From: an uncultured Acidimicrobiales bacterium
Lineage (GTDB): Bacteria; Actinomycetota; Acidimicrobiia; Acidimicrobiales; SHLQ01
Length of the DNA stretch: 64,000 nucleotides
Assembly (NCBI GenBank): GCA_938084885.1
Contig: CALKGG010000002.1
Location: forward strand, 1-64,000
Direction of reading: 5' to 3'
The notes beneath the pieces are model-generated. The model saw nothing but the letters and a program-made list of their open reading frames with translations. It ran no database searches and had not been told where the DNA came from. Below, piece by piece: positions 55,976 through 64,000 of the stretch (the stretch's first letter is position 1; each line of letters opens with the position of its first letter). The translations under genes were made by a program, and so were the position numbers.

Positions 55976-56877
55976 TGAATCGTCCTAGTGGATTGGGACG
56001 CGGCCTTGGAGCCCTAATTCCGTCCGACGTCACCGACGATCCAGGCGCCACGTTTCAGACAGTCGCCGTTGCATCCATCCATCCAAATCAGTACCAGCCG
56101 CGCGGTCACTTCGATGAAGAGACGCTCGACTCCCTCGCGAACTCCGTGCGCGAATTGGGGGTGCTTCAGCCGTTGCTGGTCCGCAAGGATGGTGACGGCT
56201 ATGAGCTGATCGCTGGCGAGCGTCGGTGGCGTGCCGCCAAGCGTGCTGGCTTGCAAGATGTTCCGGTTATTGTTCGCGATGCGGACGATACTGCGTCACT
56301 TGAGCAGGCGCTGGTAGAAAACCTGCATCGCCAGGACTTGAACGCGATTGAAGAGGCGGCGGCCTATCAGCAGCTCGTCGACGACTTCGATTTCACCCAG
56401 GCAAAGATTGCGAAACGGGTCGGAAAGTCTCGATCGTCGGTCGCGAACATTCTTCGGTTGCTCTCGCTGCCACCGGCGGTACAACGGTTGGTGTCGGAGA
56501 ATCGTCTGAGTGCTGGTCACGCCCGCGCCATCATTGCGGTTGATGATGAGGCCGAGCAGGTGCGAATTGCTGAGCGCATCGTTGCCGAAGACTTGACTGT
56601 CCGAGATGTAGAGCGTCTGATGAAGGGCGAGTCTGTCGGACGCGATGCACCTGCGCCGACGACCAATAGCGGTGATCGCACCGAGCCCAAGCCGGCAACG
56701 ACACCGCAATCGCCTGGCACAACAAGGCCTGCCGCGATCCTCGAGCTCGAGCGCCTGCTGTCTGAGCAGTTGGATACGAGTGTGAGCATCTCGCTTGGTA
56801 CAAAGAAAGGCAAGGTCGTTATCGACTACGCCGACCTCAACGATCTTGAGCGGGTGTATCGAATCATCGCCCGCTAA
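55975..56877 (+). CDS. parB: Chromosome partition protein ParB
   Basis: 300 residues. N-terminal RPSGLGRGLGALIP, ParB/Srx CTPase domain with RGHFDEETLDSLANSVRELGVLQPL and GERRWRAAK near 80-90, the parS-binding helix-turn-helix (TQAKIAKRVGKSRSSVANILRLLSLP) near 145-165, and C-terminal dimerisation domain. It binds the two parS sites upstream. Overlaps parA stop by one base. Convergent with the CwlM-like gene 24 bases away. Confidence 0.97.
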   Translation: MNRPSGLGRGLGALIPSDVTDDPGATFQTVAVASIHPNQYQPRGHFDEETLDSLANSVRELGVLQPLLVRKDGDGYELIAGERRWRAAKRAGLQDVPVIVRDADDTASLEQALVENLHRQDLNAIEEAAAYQQLVDDFDFTQAKIAKRVGKSRSSVANILRLLSLPPAVQRLVSENRLSAGHARAIIAVDDEAEQVRIAERIVAEDLTVRDVERLMKGESVGRDAPAPTTNSGDRTEPKPATTPQSPGTTRPAAILELERLLSEQLDTSVSISLGTKKGKVVIDYADLNDLERVYRIIAR

Positions 56878-56901
56878 ACACACACTCGAACGTATGTTCG
56901 G

Positions 56902-57930
56902 TTACCGTTGTTTGGCGAGTCCGATATCGGTTGCGTGTGTCGCGATGCTCGGCACGGCAACCCAGCGGAGCAATGCATCTTGAATCGCCGTCGCGACCTC
57001 TCGCCGTTCGTTCGCGAGCGAGTCTCGCGGGCCTAAACGAAACACGACTGCAGGCATGCGCGTCTCGCGCAAGACCGGAGTACGGCTTCCCTCGACCGTG
57101 CCCGGAATACGAAGCGCCAGCGATAGTTCGTCGATCGCGAAGTTGGCCAGGTCCTTACCGCCGTAACTCGAATATGAGTCGGTTTCGTAGAACGATGCCT
57201 CGCACGTCTCTTCTGGCACGGCCATGAGGCCAATGTAGAGCTCCGCGTCGAACTGGTTTGCTGCTCGAGCGTGCGTCGAGCCATCTCTGTGGTGCAAGAG
57301 CAACACCCGTGCGCCCGCCTTGCGAAGCTCCTTGCCGAGCTCTCCAGCCACGATAGGGGAGTAGCCGAAGTCGCCAATGACGAGGCGCCGCCCCACAATG
57401 CCCTTTGGGCCGTTACGAAGGCGCTCTTGTTCGCGGATTGCAGCGATTGGACGGGCAGCATTGGCAGAAAGGCGAAGGCGGGTAAGGGTCGCGACGGTTG
57501 TCGGACCAGCAACACCATCGACCGGTAGCCCAGCATTTCGTTGGAAATCGGCAACGCCGGCTTCGGTCTGTGGACCAAAGATGCCGTCGATCCAACCGCT
57601 ATCGAAGCCAAGACTGCCAAGAAGAAGCTGGAGTTCGGCAACATCGTCGCCTCGCATCATCGGGGTACGGCGACACAACAGTCGACCACCGAAGTAGTGC
57701 GCGGCTTCATCGAGCGACTTCCACGTTTCGCCGCCAACCACCCCGGTCCCCTCGAGGCCGCGCTGTCGTTGAAAGGCAACGACCGCGTCATGGGTTCGAC
57801 CACCGAACCGATCGAGGTGCAGAGACTCAACGAGGTAGCCAGCGAGCGTCAGTTGACTGTGAAGTTCAACGACCGCTTCACCAACGTCGCCACGTTCGAG
57901 GCGTGGTCGTGGCGGGCGTTCTTTCATCAT
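56902..57930 (-). CDS. CwlM-like protein: two peptidoglycan-binding domains plus amidase-like domain lacking obvious zinc ligands
   Basis: 342 residues from ATG 57930 (relatives begin near MMKERPP); the frame is open upstream but that part is not conserved. Two PG_binding_1 repeats (about 15-70 and 90-150: AVVELHSQLTLAGY, AELQLLLGSLGFDSGWIDGIFG) precede an Amidase_3-like fold. In that fold the expected first His (in the DPGHGG-type loop) is replaced by IGDFGYSP, and the later His of the strand (SLHAN type) reads YIGLMA. No signal peptide is present, as in mycobacterial CwlM, a cytoplasmic regulator of MurA. Location next to parB and trxA is that of cwlM. Confidence 0.8.
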   Translation of the reverse strand: MMKERPPRPRLERGDVGEAVVELHSQLTLAGYLVESLHLDRFGGRTHDAVVAFQRQRGLEGTGVVGGETWKSLDEAAHYFGGRLLCRRTPMMRGDDVAELQLLLGSLGFDSGWIDGIFGPQTEAGVADFQRNAGLPVDGVAGPTTVATLTRLRLSANAARPIAAIREQERLRNGPKGIVGRRLVIGDFGYSPIVAGELGKELRKAGARVLLLHHRDGSTHARAANQFDAELYIGLMAVPEETCEASFYETDSYSSYGGKDLANFAIDELSLALRIPGTVEGSRTPVLRETRMPAVVFRLGPRDSLANERREVATAIQDALLRWVAVPSIATHATDIGLAKQR

Positions 57931-58042
57931 CCCGACTGTAGTGACTAGCGAACACGAACGGGCGCAGCCCACGAGCCCGAAAACGAGCACAGACCCCGAC
58001 GCGAACGCGCCGAGGCCTGTGTCGATCGATGATTTCTGTGGA

Positions 58043-58372
58043 TCACATGTGGTTTGCGAGTTCCTCGACAATGGCGTCCTTGGACTTCGCGCCGATCATC
58101 TTTGCGACCTGCTCGCCGTTCTTGAACACGATCATCGTTGGGATGCTCATGACTTCGAATTCGCGTGCGGTGTTCGGGGCGTCATCGACGTTGAGCTTTG
58201 CAATGGTGACCGAGCCGGTGTGCTCGTCGGCAATCTCGTCGAGGATCGGCGCGATTGCCTTACACGGACCGCACCACTCTGCCCAGAAGTCGACAAGCAC
58301 AGGAGCGCCTTCAGCCGAGATCGTGTCAGCAAAGTTGGCATCGGAGAGGGTAATTACGTTTTCTGAGGCCAT
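58043..58372 (-). CDS. trxA: Thioredoxin
   Basis: 109 residues from ATG 58372 with AGAAGGAG upstream; the 46-residue upstream extension of the frame is not part of the fold. Redox motif WCGPC at 33-37, cis-Pro in SIPTMIVF near 75-82, DFWAEW start strand. Reduced by the TrxB encoded 80 bases upstream. Normal size; cytoplasmic. Confidence 0.97.
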   Translation of the reverse strand: MASENVITLSDANFADTISAEGAPVLVDFWAEWCGPCKAIAPILDEIADEHTGSVTIAKLNVDDAPNTAREFEVMSIPTMIVFKNGEQVAKMIGAKSKDAIVEELANHM

Positions 58373-58452
58373 GGGCGCTCCTTCTGGTAAGTCGTCTTCA
58401 GTGCAACCCAGCGTACGCCGTGTCGCATTCCGTTTGGTTGGCCGTACCGGTG

Positions 58453-59430
58453 TCAGTGGCCCTCGTCGTTGGCTTCCAACCAACGCTCCGCCTCGAGGGC
58501 CGCAGCACAACCAGAACCGGCTGCGGTGATGGCCTGACGGTAGTAATCATCTTGCACATCGCCTGACGCAAACACGCCCTCGATGTTTGTTGCTGTTCGA
58601 CCTGGTTGGGTCAACAGGTAGCCGTTGTCCTTCATATCGAGCTGGCCTTCGAACAATCCGGTGTTCGGCTTGTGGCCAATTGCAATGAACAGGCCTGTCA
58701 CCGCCAAATCCGAGATCGATTCGTCGAGGTTGTTCCGAATCTTGACCGACTCCAGCTTGGACTCGCCGACGTATTCGGTAACCGAGGTGTTCCACAGGAT
58801 CTCGATCTTTGGATTTGCGTGCGCGCGGTCTTGCATGATCTTCGATGCACGCAGTTCGTCGCGACGGACTACCAGATAGACCTTCGATGCGAACCGACTG
58901 AGAAAGTTTGCCTCTTCTAGGGCCGAATCGCCGCCGCCGACGACGGCGATGTCGTGATCACGGAAGAAGAAGCCGTCACAGGTTGCACACGTGGAAAGAC
59001 CGTGGCCAATCAGTTCGTTCTCGCGATCGAGGCCGAGCATGAGCGACTGGGCGCCGGTCGACACGATCACCGTCTTTGACAGGTGCGTGGGTTCAGGTGC
59101 CTCAGGGTCGCCAACCCAAATCTTGAACGGGCGCTCGGAAAGGTCGACCTTGCTGGCCTTCACCGTGCGGATGTCCGCACCGAAACGAGCAGCCTGCTGT
59201 TTGAAGTTCATCATGAGCTCGGGGCCCATGACACCCTCGGGAAAGCCGGGATAGTTCTCGACATCGGTCGTGAGCATGAGTTGTCCACCAGGCTGATCGC
59301 TCGTCGAGCTCGGCTCACCTTCGAGGACCAGGGGGGAAAGGTTGGCGCGAGCGGTGTAGATCGCTGCGGTAAGTCCTGCGGGGCCCGAACCAATGATCAC
59401 CACGTCGTGAATGGTGTCGCTGCTTGTCAT
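58453..59430 (-). CDS. trxB: Thioredoxin reductase
   Basis: 325 residues. FAD motif GSGPAGLTAAIYTARA near 13-28, redox-active CATC (ACDG-type CATCDGFFF) near 145-152, NADPH motif GGGDSALEEANFL near 165 and C-terminal FAD region VFASGDVQDDYYRQ. It passes electrons from NADPH to TrxA. With trxA on the same strand 80 bp apart, one transcript is likely. Preceded by a small membrane protein gene. Confidence 0.96.
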   Translation of the reverse strand: MTSSDTIHDVVIIGSGPAGLTAAIYTARANLSPLVLEGEPSSTSDQPGGQLMLTTDVENYPGFPEGVMGPELMMNFKQQAARFGADIRTVKASKVDLSERPFKIWVGDPEAPEPTHLSKTVIVSTGAQSLMLGLDRENELIGHGLSTCATCDGFFFRDHDIAVVGGGDSALEEANFLSRFASKVYLVVRRDELRASKIMQDRAHANPKIEILWNTSVTEYVGESKLESVKIRNNLDESISDLAVTGLFIAIGHKPNTGLFEGQLDMKDNGYLLTQPGRTATNIEGVFASGDVQDDYYRQAITAAGSGCAAALEAERWLEANDEGH

Positions 59431-59509
59431 GTCAATTCTCCTGAGTACGCGCTACGCCGAGCGTAACGTCGTTGGGGGAGCTGGCAGGGTTTCTGGAGTG
59501 TCGGGTGGG

Positions 59510-59815
59510 TTACTCGACCCGTTTGCGCCAAAAGGCCCAGCCAGCAATGGTGAAGATCAGGCCGAGAATCAGATACACCAGCCAGACGCCGAGTCCGATC
59601 GAAGAAGCGATCTGACTTAACAAATGGACGATGCCGACCAGCAGCATGATCACTGCTGGAACACCGAGAATGACGATCACAATTCCATACACGATGGCGC
59701 GTACGGCCTTCGTTGCTGGTTGGGTTGTCTTGTGCTTGACGTTGTCGACCAAGCCGACAATGGTTTCGGTCGCCTGCTGAGGCCAGTCCGGTGTCGAGTC
59801 GCTCTGCAATGACAT
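59510..59815 (-). CDS. Small phage-holin-like / DUF-type membrane protein
   Basis: 101 residues with two hydrophobic segments (about 40-62 and 70-92) after a polar N-terminus (ETIVGLVDNVKHKTT) and a basic C-terminus (WRKRVE). The pattern resembles Phage_holin_3_6-type small membrane proteins common in Actinobacteria, not true holins. Ten bases after the stop of the anti-sigma-like gene on the same strand, so perhaps in its operon. Function unknown. Confidence 0.7.
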   Translation of the reverse strand: MSLQSDSTPDWPQQATETIVGLVDNVKHKTTQPATKAVRAIVYGIVIVILGVPAVIMLLVGIVHLLSQIASSIGLGVWLVYLILGLIFTIAGWAFWRKRVE

Positions 59816-59825
59816 GCTGGGAACT

Positions 59826-60728
59826 CTAGCGAATAACTTCGCAGGTCTCTGCGTTGAGCAACCGAGTCATGTCATCGTCACCAAATTCGACGATGACGAG
59901 CTCGGCTGGACCGGCGAACGGGTCGAGCACGATCAGCGAATACGGTGTGCTGTTTGTGACTGCGGCGGAAGGGACGAGGCATTGCGGGTTGACGTTGGTG
60001 GCAAGGACCTCGTCGACATTTGATGTCGCTCGCGCTTGGAGCGTCTCGATCGCCAAGATGTCATCGCCGGCGAGTTCGGGAACGACGACGGCGGTTTGTA
60101 CGAGCTCGTCGAATTGTTCGAGAGAGGTGACGACGGCAACGTCGAGCGCGATCGCCGCACCGGCAGCTTCGCTGTTTTGCGCAGCTTCGCTGTTGTCGAG
60201 AGCCTCACCGTCGTCTGCCATTGCCTCATCCTCGTCCTCCATGGCTTCTTCGGCTTCCATGGCCTCTTCCTCGTCCTCCATTGCCTCTTCCTCGGCCGCC
60301 TCTTCCTCGGCCACCTCTACTCTTGCGTCGACTGTGACGGCGTCCGCAGCCACTTCTGCGACGTCGCCACCAGAACTGAAGATCAATGGCGTGCCGAGGA
60401 TGAAGAGCAGCACAGCTGCCGCAGCGGCAACCAACCAGCCCGTAGGAAGCCCTCGCTTGGTTTGCTCACGCTCATGGCGCTTCGCCGACAGGCTCGTAAC
60501 CTCGGGCGAAGCCGGAGTTGCTGCAGCCATCGCCGCCGCAATCGAAGCCGACCGACGTTCGGGAGTGGCATCGGGAATTGGTGTAGCGACCACATCCACG
60601 GCGGCACGGAGTGCAGTGAGACGTTGCAGTGCGTCAGGATCAGACGCAACAGACGCGACCGTCTCCGGGCTGGCTTCACCATCGATGATGGTGGACAAGA
60701 TTTCGTCGTCAAAGCGGTTAGTAGTCAT
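59826..60728 (-). CDS. Probable membrane anti-sigma factor
   Basis: 300 residues from ATG 60728, overlapping the sigma gene's stop by about eleven bases; an earlier in-frame start lies inside the sigma gene. N-terminal cytoplasmic part (~110 residues) resembles an anti-sigma domain but has no HxxxCxxC zinc motif. A membrane helix (WLVAAAAAVLLFILGT) near 105-125 is followed by a Glu/Ala/Met-rich repeat region (EEAMEDEEEA) with two SEAAQ-type repeats, then an external domain with two cysteines (PQC..., ETCEVIR). Paired with the sigma factor upstream. Confidence 0.75.
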   Translation of the reverse strand: MTTNRFDDEILSTIIDGEASPETVASVASDPDALQRLTALRAAVDVVATPIPDATPERRSASIAAAMAAATPASPEVTSLSAKRHEREQTKRGLPTGWLVAAAAAVLLFILGTPLIFSSGGDVAEVAADAVTVDARVEVAEEEAAEEEAMEDEEEAMEAEEAMEDEDEAMADDGEALDNSEAAQNSEAAGAAIALDVAVVTSLEQFDELVQTAVVVPELAGDDILAIETLQARATSNVDEVLATNVNPQCLVPSAAVTNSTPYSLIVLDPFAGPAELVIVEFGDDDMTRLLNAETCEVIR

Positions 60729-61317
60729 CGTCAGAGCCTTGTACGCCCGGTTCAGTGATCTGGTTCCCGCCACTTGTCACATCGCCAATGATGTCCGCCA
60801 ATTTTCCGCGGCCACGGGCAATTCGCGAGCGTACGGTACCCGGTGCAATATCCAAAACTTCAGCAATTTCGTCGTAGTTCAGACCGCACAAGTCGCGCAA
60901 GATCACCGGAATCTTGAAGTCCTCAGCAAGCTGATCTAGTGCGTCATCGATCACGATCTTCGCTGCGGCGGCATCGTCGATGCCCGAGGTTCCAACCACG
61001 TGTCGATGCTGCTCATCGTCATCGAGCGAATCGGCATCGCGCCGCTTTCGCCGACGAAGCTCGTCAATCGCCGCGTTCGTCGCAATCCGATACGTCCACG
61101 TCGTGAACTGCGCACGCCCATCGAAGGAATCAAGGTTCTTCACGATCGAGATAAGCGCCATCTGCGCGGCATCGTCAGCGTCTGCACCGAACCCGACCAC
61201 CTTTGCGCACACCGCCCGGAGGCGATCGTGATGCCGATCGAGCAGAATCTCGAGCGAGGCCATGTCGCCGCGCTGGGCTGCACGAATCAGCTCGCCGTCG
61301 TCGGCCAGCGTCTGCAT
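60718..61317 (-). CDS. ECF-type sigma factor (SigM-like position)
   Basis: 199 residues. Region 2 (LEILLDRHHDRLRAVCAKVVG, then QMALISIVKNLDSFDGRAQFTTWTYRIATNAAIDELRRRKR) and region 4 (EIAEVLDIAPGTVRSRIARGRGKLADII) are clear, with an acidic linker (DSLDDDEQHRH). It guides RNA polymerase to a stress regulon. It begins directly after the kinase stop (TAG then ATG) and is followed by its probable anti-sigma factor. The gene order trxA-trxB-sigma recalls sigM in mycobacteria. Confidence 0.9.
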   Translation of the reverse strand: MQTLADDGELIRAAQRGDMASLEILLDRHHDRLRAVCAKVVGFGADADDAAQMALISIVKNLDSFDGRAQFTTWTYRIATNAAIDELRRRKRRDADSLDDDEQHRHVVGTSGIDDAAAAKIVIDDALDQLAEDFKIPVILRDLCGLNYDEIAEVLDIAPGTVRSRIARGRGKLADIIGDVTSGGNQITEPGVQGSDDDY

Positions 61318-63117
61318 CTAGCCCACCAATTCGAGCTGAGCGATCCGAAGCTGCTGCTCGATAACGCCCGACTCGACGACAGCGTCATATTCCTCGATCG
61401 TCTGTTGTGGATCGATCCCGAGATCGGTGACCCAAAACAACAGGGCGGTGACGTCGCGGTCATCGACGTCGACAACAGCCGACGGACCGAGGTTGGCAAA
61501 GACACCAATTGGTTCGCCCCACTCGTCGAGGCTTGCAGCCACCGAGTTAGATGCATACAACTCGAAGGACCAGTCCTGTCGATTCGCCTCGACGACAAGG
61601 TCCCGAATGGGCCGCGGTTCCGCGAATTCCACGATGAGACCCACCCCCTCCTTGATCTGACCAAATGCGCGATCACGATATTGTTCGGTCAACCAGAACG
61701 TATCGGGATCTTCATCGAAGGGCCGTGATACTGCTTCCTCGTGCTCTTCGCCATCCCCACCTGGATCGAACGATGTCGCCCGAATTCCAGTCTCGTCGAA
61801 GGCGTCGAGCTCGATTGGAAACGGTTCGTCTTGGTCGGCATTGGCTGGCTCGTCCGTCGCGTCCGCGTTGGTTTCGGGCGTTTGGGTGTCGTCACCGTCT
61901 TCGGTTTGCTCGACGTCGGCGGTGTCACCGTCGCCAGAGAACCGTTCGATGATCGCGTCGCCCGCATCGGTCAGTAGAAACCACACGGTCGCAACGGCGG
62001 CGAGCATCAACAACAGCGAGATGATCGGACCAAGCCAACGCATTCGTGACCGGTTGCCTTTGACGTGCCGAGCCGTCGCTGGATCAGCTTTGGCGCGTTG
62101 TTTGGCCGTGGGATACGCCGGAGGCAGGTCGGTCGACCACACATTGTCTGACGGCGCTGGCGTCACCGGCGGGGTAACCACCGGTGGGCGGGGTCGAGAC
62201 GGTGGGATTGCGTGGCCTTGTTCGGTGCCGCTCAGCGGAATCGACGCGGAGGTAGGCAATCGGTCGACGATTGTTGGGTCGCCACCGTGATCGACCACAA
62301 GGCCGCCGAGCATTGCTTTCTTGAGCGCGCCCGCCCAGTCATCAGCATCGCGATATCGGTCGTCTGGTTTTCTCGCCAAGCTCTTCTGCAGAAACTCGTC
62401 GAGGGCAATTGGAAGGTCGGGGCGAAGCACTCGTGCCGACGGTGGATCCTTGCGCAACCGCTCCATAGCGCCCATGAGATCGGTGGCAGCAAACGGAACC
62501 TGGCCGCACAGCATCTCGTACAACACCGTCGACAACCCGTAGAGGTCGGTGCGGCCGTCGACCATCTGACCTTCGATTTGTTCGGGAGCCAGATACTTGA
62601 CCGTCCCAACGAGCGAACCCGTCTCGGTGTGGCCAACCGCATCGAGCGCCTTGGCGATACCAAAGTCGCTGAGCTTCACCCGCCGATCGGGTCGCACGAG
62701 GATGTTCGCGGGCTTCACATCGCGATGCACAATGCCGTTCTGATGCGCATGGCCGAGCGCGTCGGCGAGTTGTAACCCAACTTCGACAGCGTCGGCGGCA
62801 GCTAGCGTCGGCCGCTCGTTGAGGATTGTTCGCAGATCGCGACCCTCGACGAACTCCATGACGATGGCGTCGTCATCCTCGGCACCGACCGTGTCGTAAA
62901 TCGCGACGATTGCGGGGTGCGTGAGCCGGGCAGCAGCTTGCGCTTCGCTTCGAAACCGAGCCAAGACGGTCGGGTCGGCAGCGAGATGACTATGCAACAT
63001 CTTGATTGCGATGCGCCGCTCGAGTGTGTGGTCAAAACCTTCCCACACCTCGGCCATTCCACCGCTACCGACGCGCTCGCGAAGCTCGTAACGGTTGTCG
63101 AGCCTGCGGTTGGTCAT
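61318..63117 (-). CDS. Membrane Ser/Thr protein kinase with MviN-type C-terminal ectodomain
   Basis: 599 residues from ATG 63117. Kinase domain about 10-265 with GSGGMAEVW Gly loop, Lys39 (IAIKM), HRDVKPAN at 131-138, DFG at 151-153 and APEQ; all catalytic residues are present. A Pro-rich juxtamembrane part, one membrane helix (361-383), an Asp/Thr-rich linker and an external ~165-residue jelly-roll domain (FDPGGDGEEHEEAV, DPDTFWLTEQY, GVGLIVEF) follow. That domain resembles the ectodomain of mycobacterial MviN (Rv3910), which follows a pseudokinase. First gene of kinase-sigma-antisigma. Confidence 0.88.
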   Translation of the reverse strand: MTNRRLDNRYELRERVGSGGMAEVWEGFDHTLERRIAIKMLHSHLAADPTVLARFRSEAQAAARLTHPAIVAIYDTVGAEDDDAIVMEFVEGRDLRTILNERPTLAAADAVEVGLQLADALGHAHQNGIVHRDVKPANILVRPDRRVKLSDFGIAKALDAVGHTETGSLVGTVKYLAPEQIEGQMVDGRTDLYGLSTVLYEMLCGQVPFAATDLMGAMERLRKDPPSARVLRPDLPIALDEFLQKSLARKPDDRYRDADDWAGALKKAMLGGLVVDHGGDPTIVDRLPTSASIPLSGTEQGHAIPPSRPRPPVVTPPVTPAPSDNVWSTDLPPAYPTAKQRAKADPATARHVKGNRSRMRWLGPIISLLLMLAAVATVWFLLTDAGDAIIERFSGDGDTADVEQTEDGDDTQTPETNADATDEPANADQDEPFPIELDAFDETGIRATSFDPGGDGEEHEEAVSRPFDEDPDTFWLTEQYRDRAFGQIKEGVGLIVEFAEPRPIRDLVVEANRQDWSFELYASNSVAASLDEWGEPIGVFANLGPSAVVDVDDRDVTALLFWVTDLGIDPQQTIEEYDAVVESGVIEQQLRIAQLELVG

Positions 63118-63232
63118 GTGATGGTCATCGGTGCGTGTAGAGGCCACTGCATCGAAACGCTAGCGGTCGGGCTTGCTTGGGTGAGGTCGGCGAGTTGCCC
63201 GGTTGCGCCTACCGCGGACACACCGGTCATGA

Positions 63233-64000
63233 TCAGCCGCTGATCTGATATGTGATACCGATGATTCCGGGTCCGCCGTGCGTACCGATAACCGCGCCGA
63301 TGATGTCGGTGCGAGCATTCGCAACTGCCGGGATGTGGCTCAGGGTTGCGATGAAGTCATCGATATCGGTCGCATTGGAATGCAAGATAGCGAGGTTCTC
63401 GACCTCGCCGACATTCTCGAGTTGTTCCCGAACCCAGGCGAGCGATTTTTTGCGTGTGCGTTGTTTGCCAGCAGCGACAACCTCGCCGGAGCTGAGGTCG
63501 AGGAGCGGCTTGATCGACAGCATTGCGCCGAACGCTGCCTGCGCACCACCGATGCGGCCACCCTTCTTTAAGTTCTCGAGGGTGTCGAGTGTGGCGTAGA
63601 CGCGGGTGCGGTCTCGCATGTCTTCCGCAAGAGCCACGATGTCTTCGGCGCTCTTTCCTTCACGTGCGGCCTTGGCTGCACTAAGCACGATCGAACCGAG
63701 ACCGCCTGTGACCGACCTCGAGTTGATCACGTGCACTGGGATTGACACATCGTCAGATTCTGCGGCGGTGCGTGCCGATTGGATCGTTGCGGACAACGCT
63801 TCGGAAAGGTTGATGCATACAACGGCATCGGCGCCGTCGGCTGCGAGCGAGTTGAACATCTCGACGAACGCTCCCGGTGCTGGCGCGGAGGTCTCGGGCA
63901 GGTGCTCGGATGCTGCGAGCCGCCGGTAGAACTCCGGGGTCGAAAGCTCGGTCCGGTCCACGAACTCTTCGTCGCCGAAACGGATGGAGAGCGGCACGAG
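63233..64000 (-). CDS. DegV family fatty-acid-binding protein, N-terminus beyond window
   Basis: The frame remains open at the right edge; relatives start about 25-30 residues earlier. The visible 250+ residues show PLSIRFGDEEFVDR, TSAPAPGAFVEMFNSL, HVINSRSVTGGLG and the C-terminal HGGPGIIGITY, typical of DegV/FakB proteins that hold a fatty acid. In FakA/FakB systems they present fatty acids for phosphorylation. Minus strand, 115 bases before the kinase gene. No FakA in the window. Confidence 0.9.
   Translation of the reverse strand, partial: LVPLSIRFGDEEFVDRTELSTPEFYRRLAASEHLPETSAPAPGAFVEMFNSLAADGADAVVCINLSEALSATIQSARTAAESDDVSIPVHVINSRSVTGGLGSIVLSAAKAAREGKSAEDIVALAEDMRDRTRVYATLDTLENLKKGGRIGGAQAAFGAMLSIKPLLDLSSGEVVAAGKQRTRKKSLAWVREQLENVGEVENLAILHSNATDIDDFIATLSHIPAVANARTDIIGAVIGTHGGPGIIGITYQISG

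Noticed and set aside
58373-58510. 46-residue N-terminal extension of thioredoxin
   Set aside because: Not conserved, basic and low in structure; a strong ribosome site precedes the ATG at 58372.

Overview
The window is about 64 kb of high-GC DNA around a chromosomal replication origin, almost certainly from an actinobacterium. Signs are an HspR/HAIR heat-shock circuit on dnaK and clpB, the neighbourhood parA-parB-CwlM-like-trxA-trxB-ECF sigma-kinase next to dnaA/rpmH, frequent GTG/TTG starts, a B. subtilis-type PurL/PurQ/PurS set and a mycothiol-era style oxidoreductase gene content. Placement in the class Acidimicrobiia (Ilumatobacter-like marine relatives) is my inference from general gene content, not something the sequence proves.

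Layout. 1-9 kb: end of an enoyl-CoA hydratase, a HelD-like RNA polymerase motor gene broken by an in-frame TAG, a dehydrogenase/PLP-enzyme pair, a pirin, a DUF3179 lipoprotein. 8.5-16.3 kb: DUF2231 membrane protein, cytochrome c lipoprotein, malonyl-CoA synthetase-like enzyme, PilZ protein, PAP2-type membrane enzyme, NamZ-like lipoprotein, GlpD, truncated haemoglobin. 16.5-16.7 kb: tRNA-Phe and tRNA-Asp with a terminator. 17.3-31.8 kb: a purine pathway region (purM, purF, purL, purQ, purS, purC, purB, purD, purA) interrupted by a two-component system and a ferric-reductase-like gene; purE/purK follow at 40-41.6 kb. 31.9-40 kb: secreted proteins, clpB, a MocR/flavin-oxidoreductase module bracketed by two nearly identical palindromes, and a gene that reads as a selenoprotein with an in-frame TGA. 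41.7-45.6 kb: dnaK-grpE-dnaJ-hspR. 45.9-50.7 kb: gpmI, pterin dehydratase, dnaN, oriC-like DnaA-box cluster, dnaA. 51.1-56.9 kb: rpmH-rnpA-yidD-yidC-jag-rsmG, two perfect parS sites, parA-parB. 56.9-64 kb: CwlM-like protein, trxA, trxB, small membrane protein, anti-sigma-like protein, ECF sigma, Ser/Thr kinase with a MviN-type ectodomain, DegV (cut by the window end).

How it works together. Genes left of the origin are mainly on the minus strand and the rpmH-to-parB block on the plus strand, so both point away from the origin and are co-directional with replication. HspR, encoded as last gene of the dnaK operon, has matching operator sequences upstream of dnaK and upstream of clpB. The purine genes would carry out nearly all steps from PRPP to AMP except the purN and purH steps, which are not in the window. 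Best leads for follow-up are the UGA-containing PrdB/GrdB-family gene with a candidate SECIS hairpin, the split HelD gene, the palindrome-bracketed MocR module, the direct/inverted repeat operator in front of the ferric-reductase-like gene, the hexapeptide-coding repeat shared by ParA and the anti-sigma-like protein, and a CwlM-like protein without recognisable zinc ligands.
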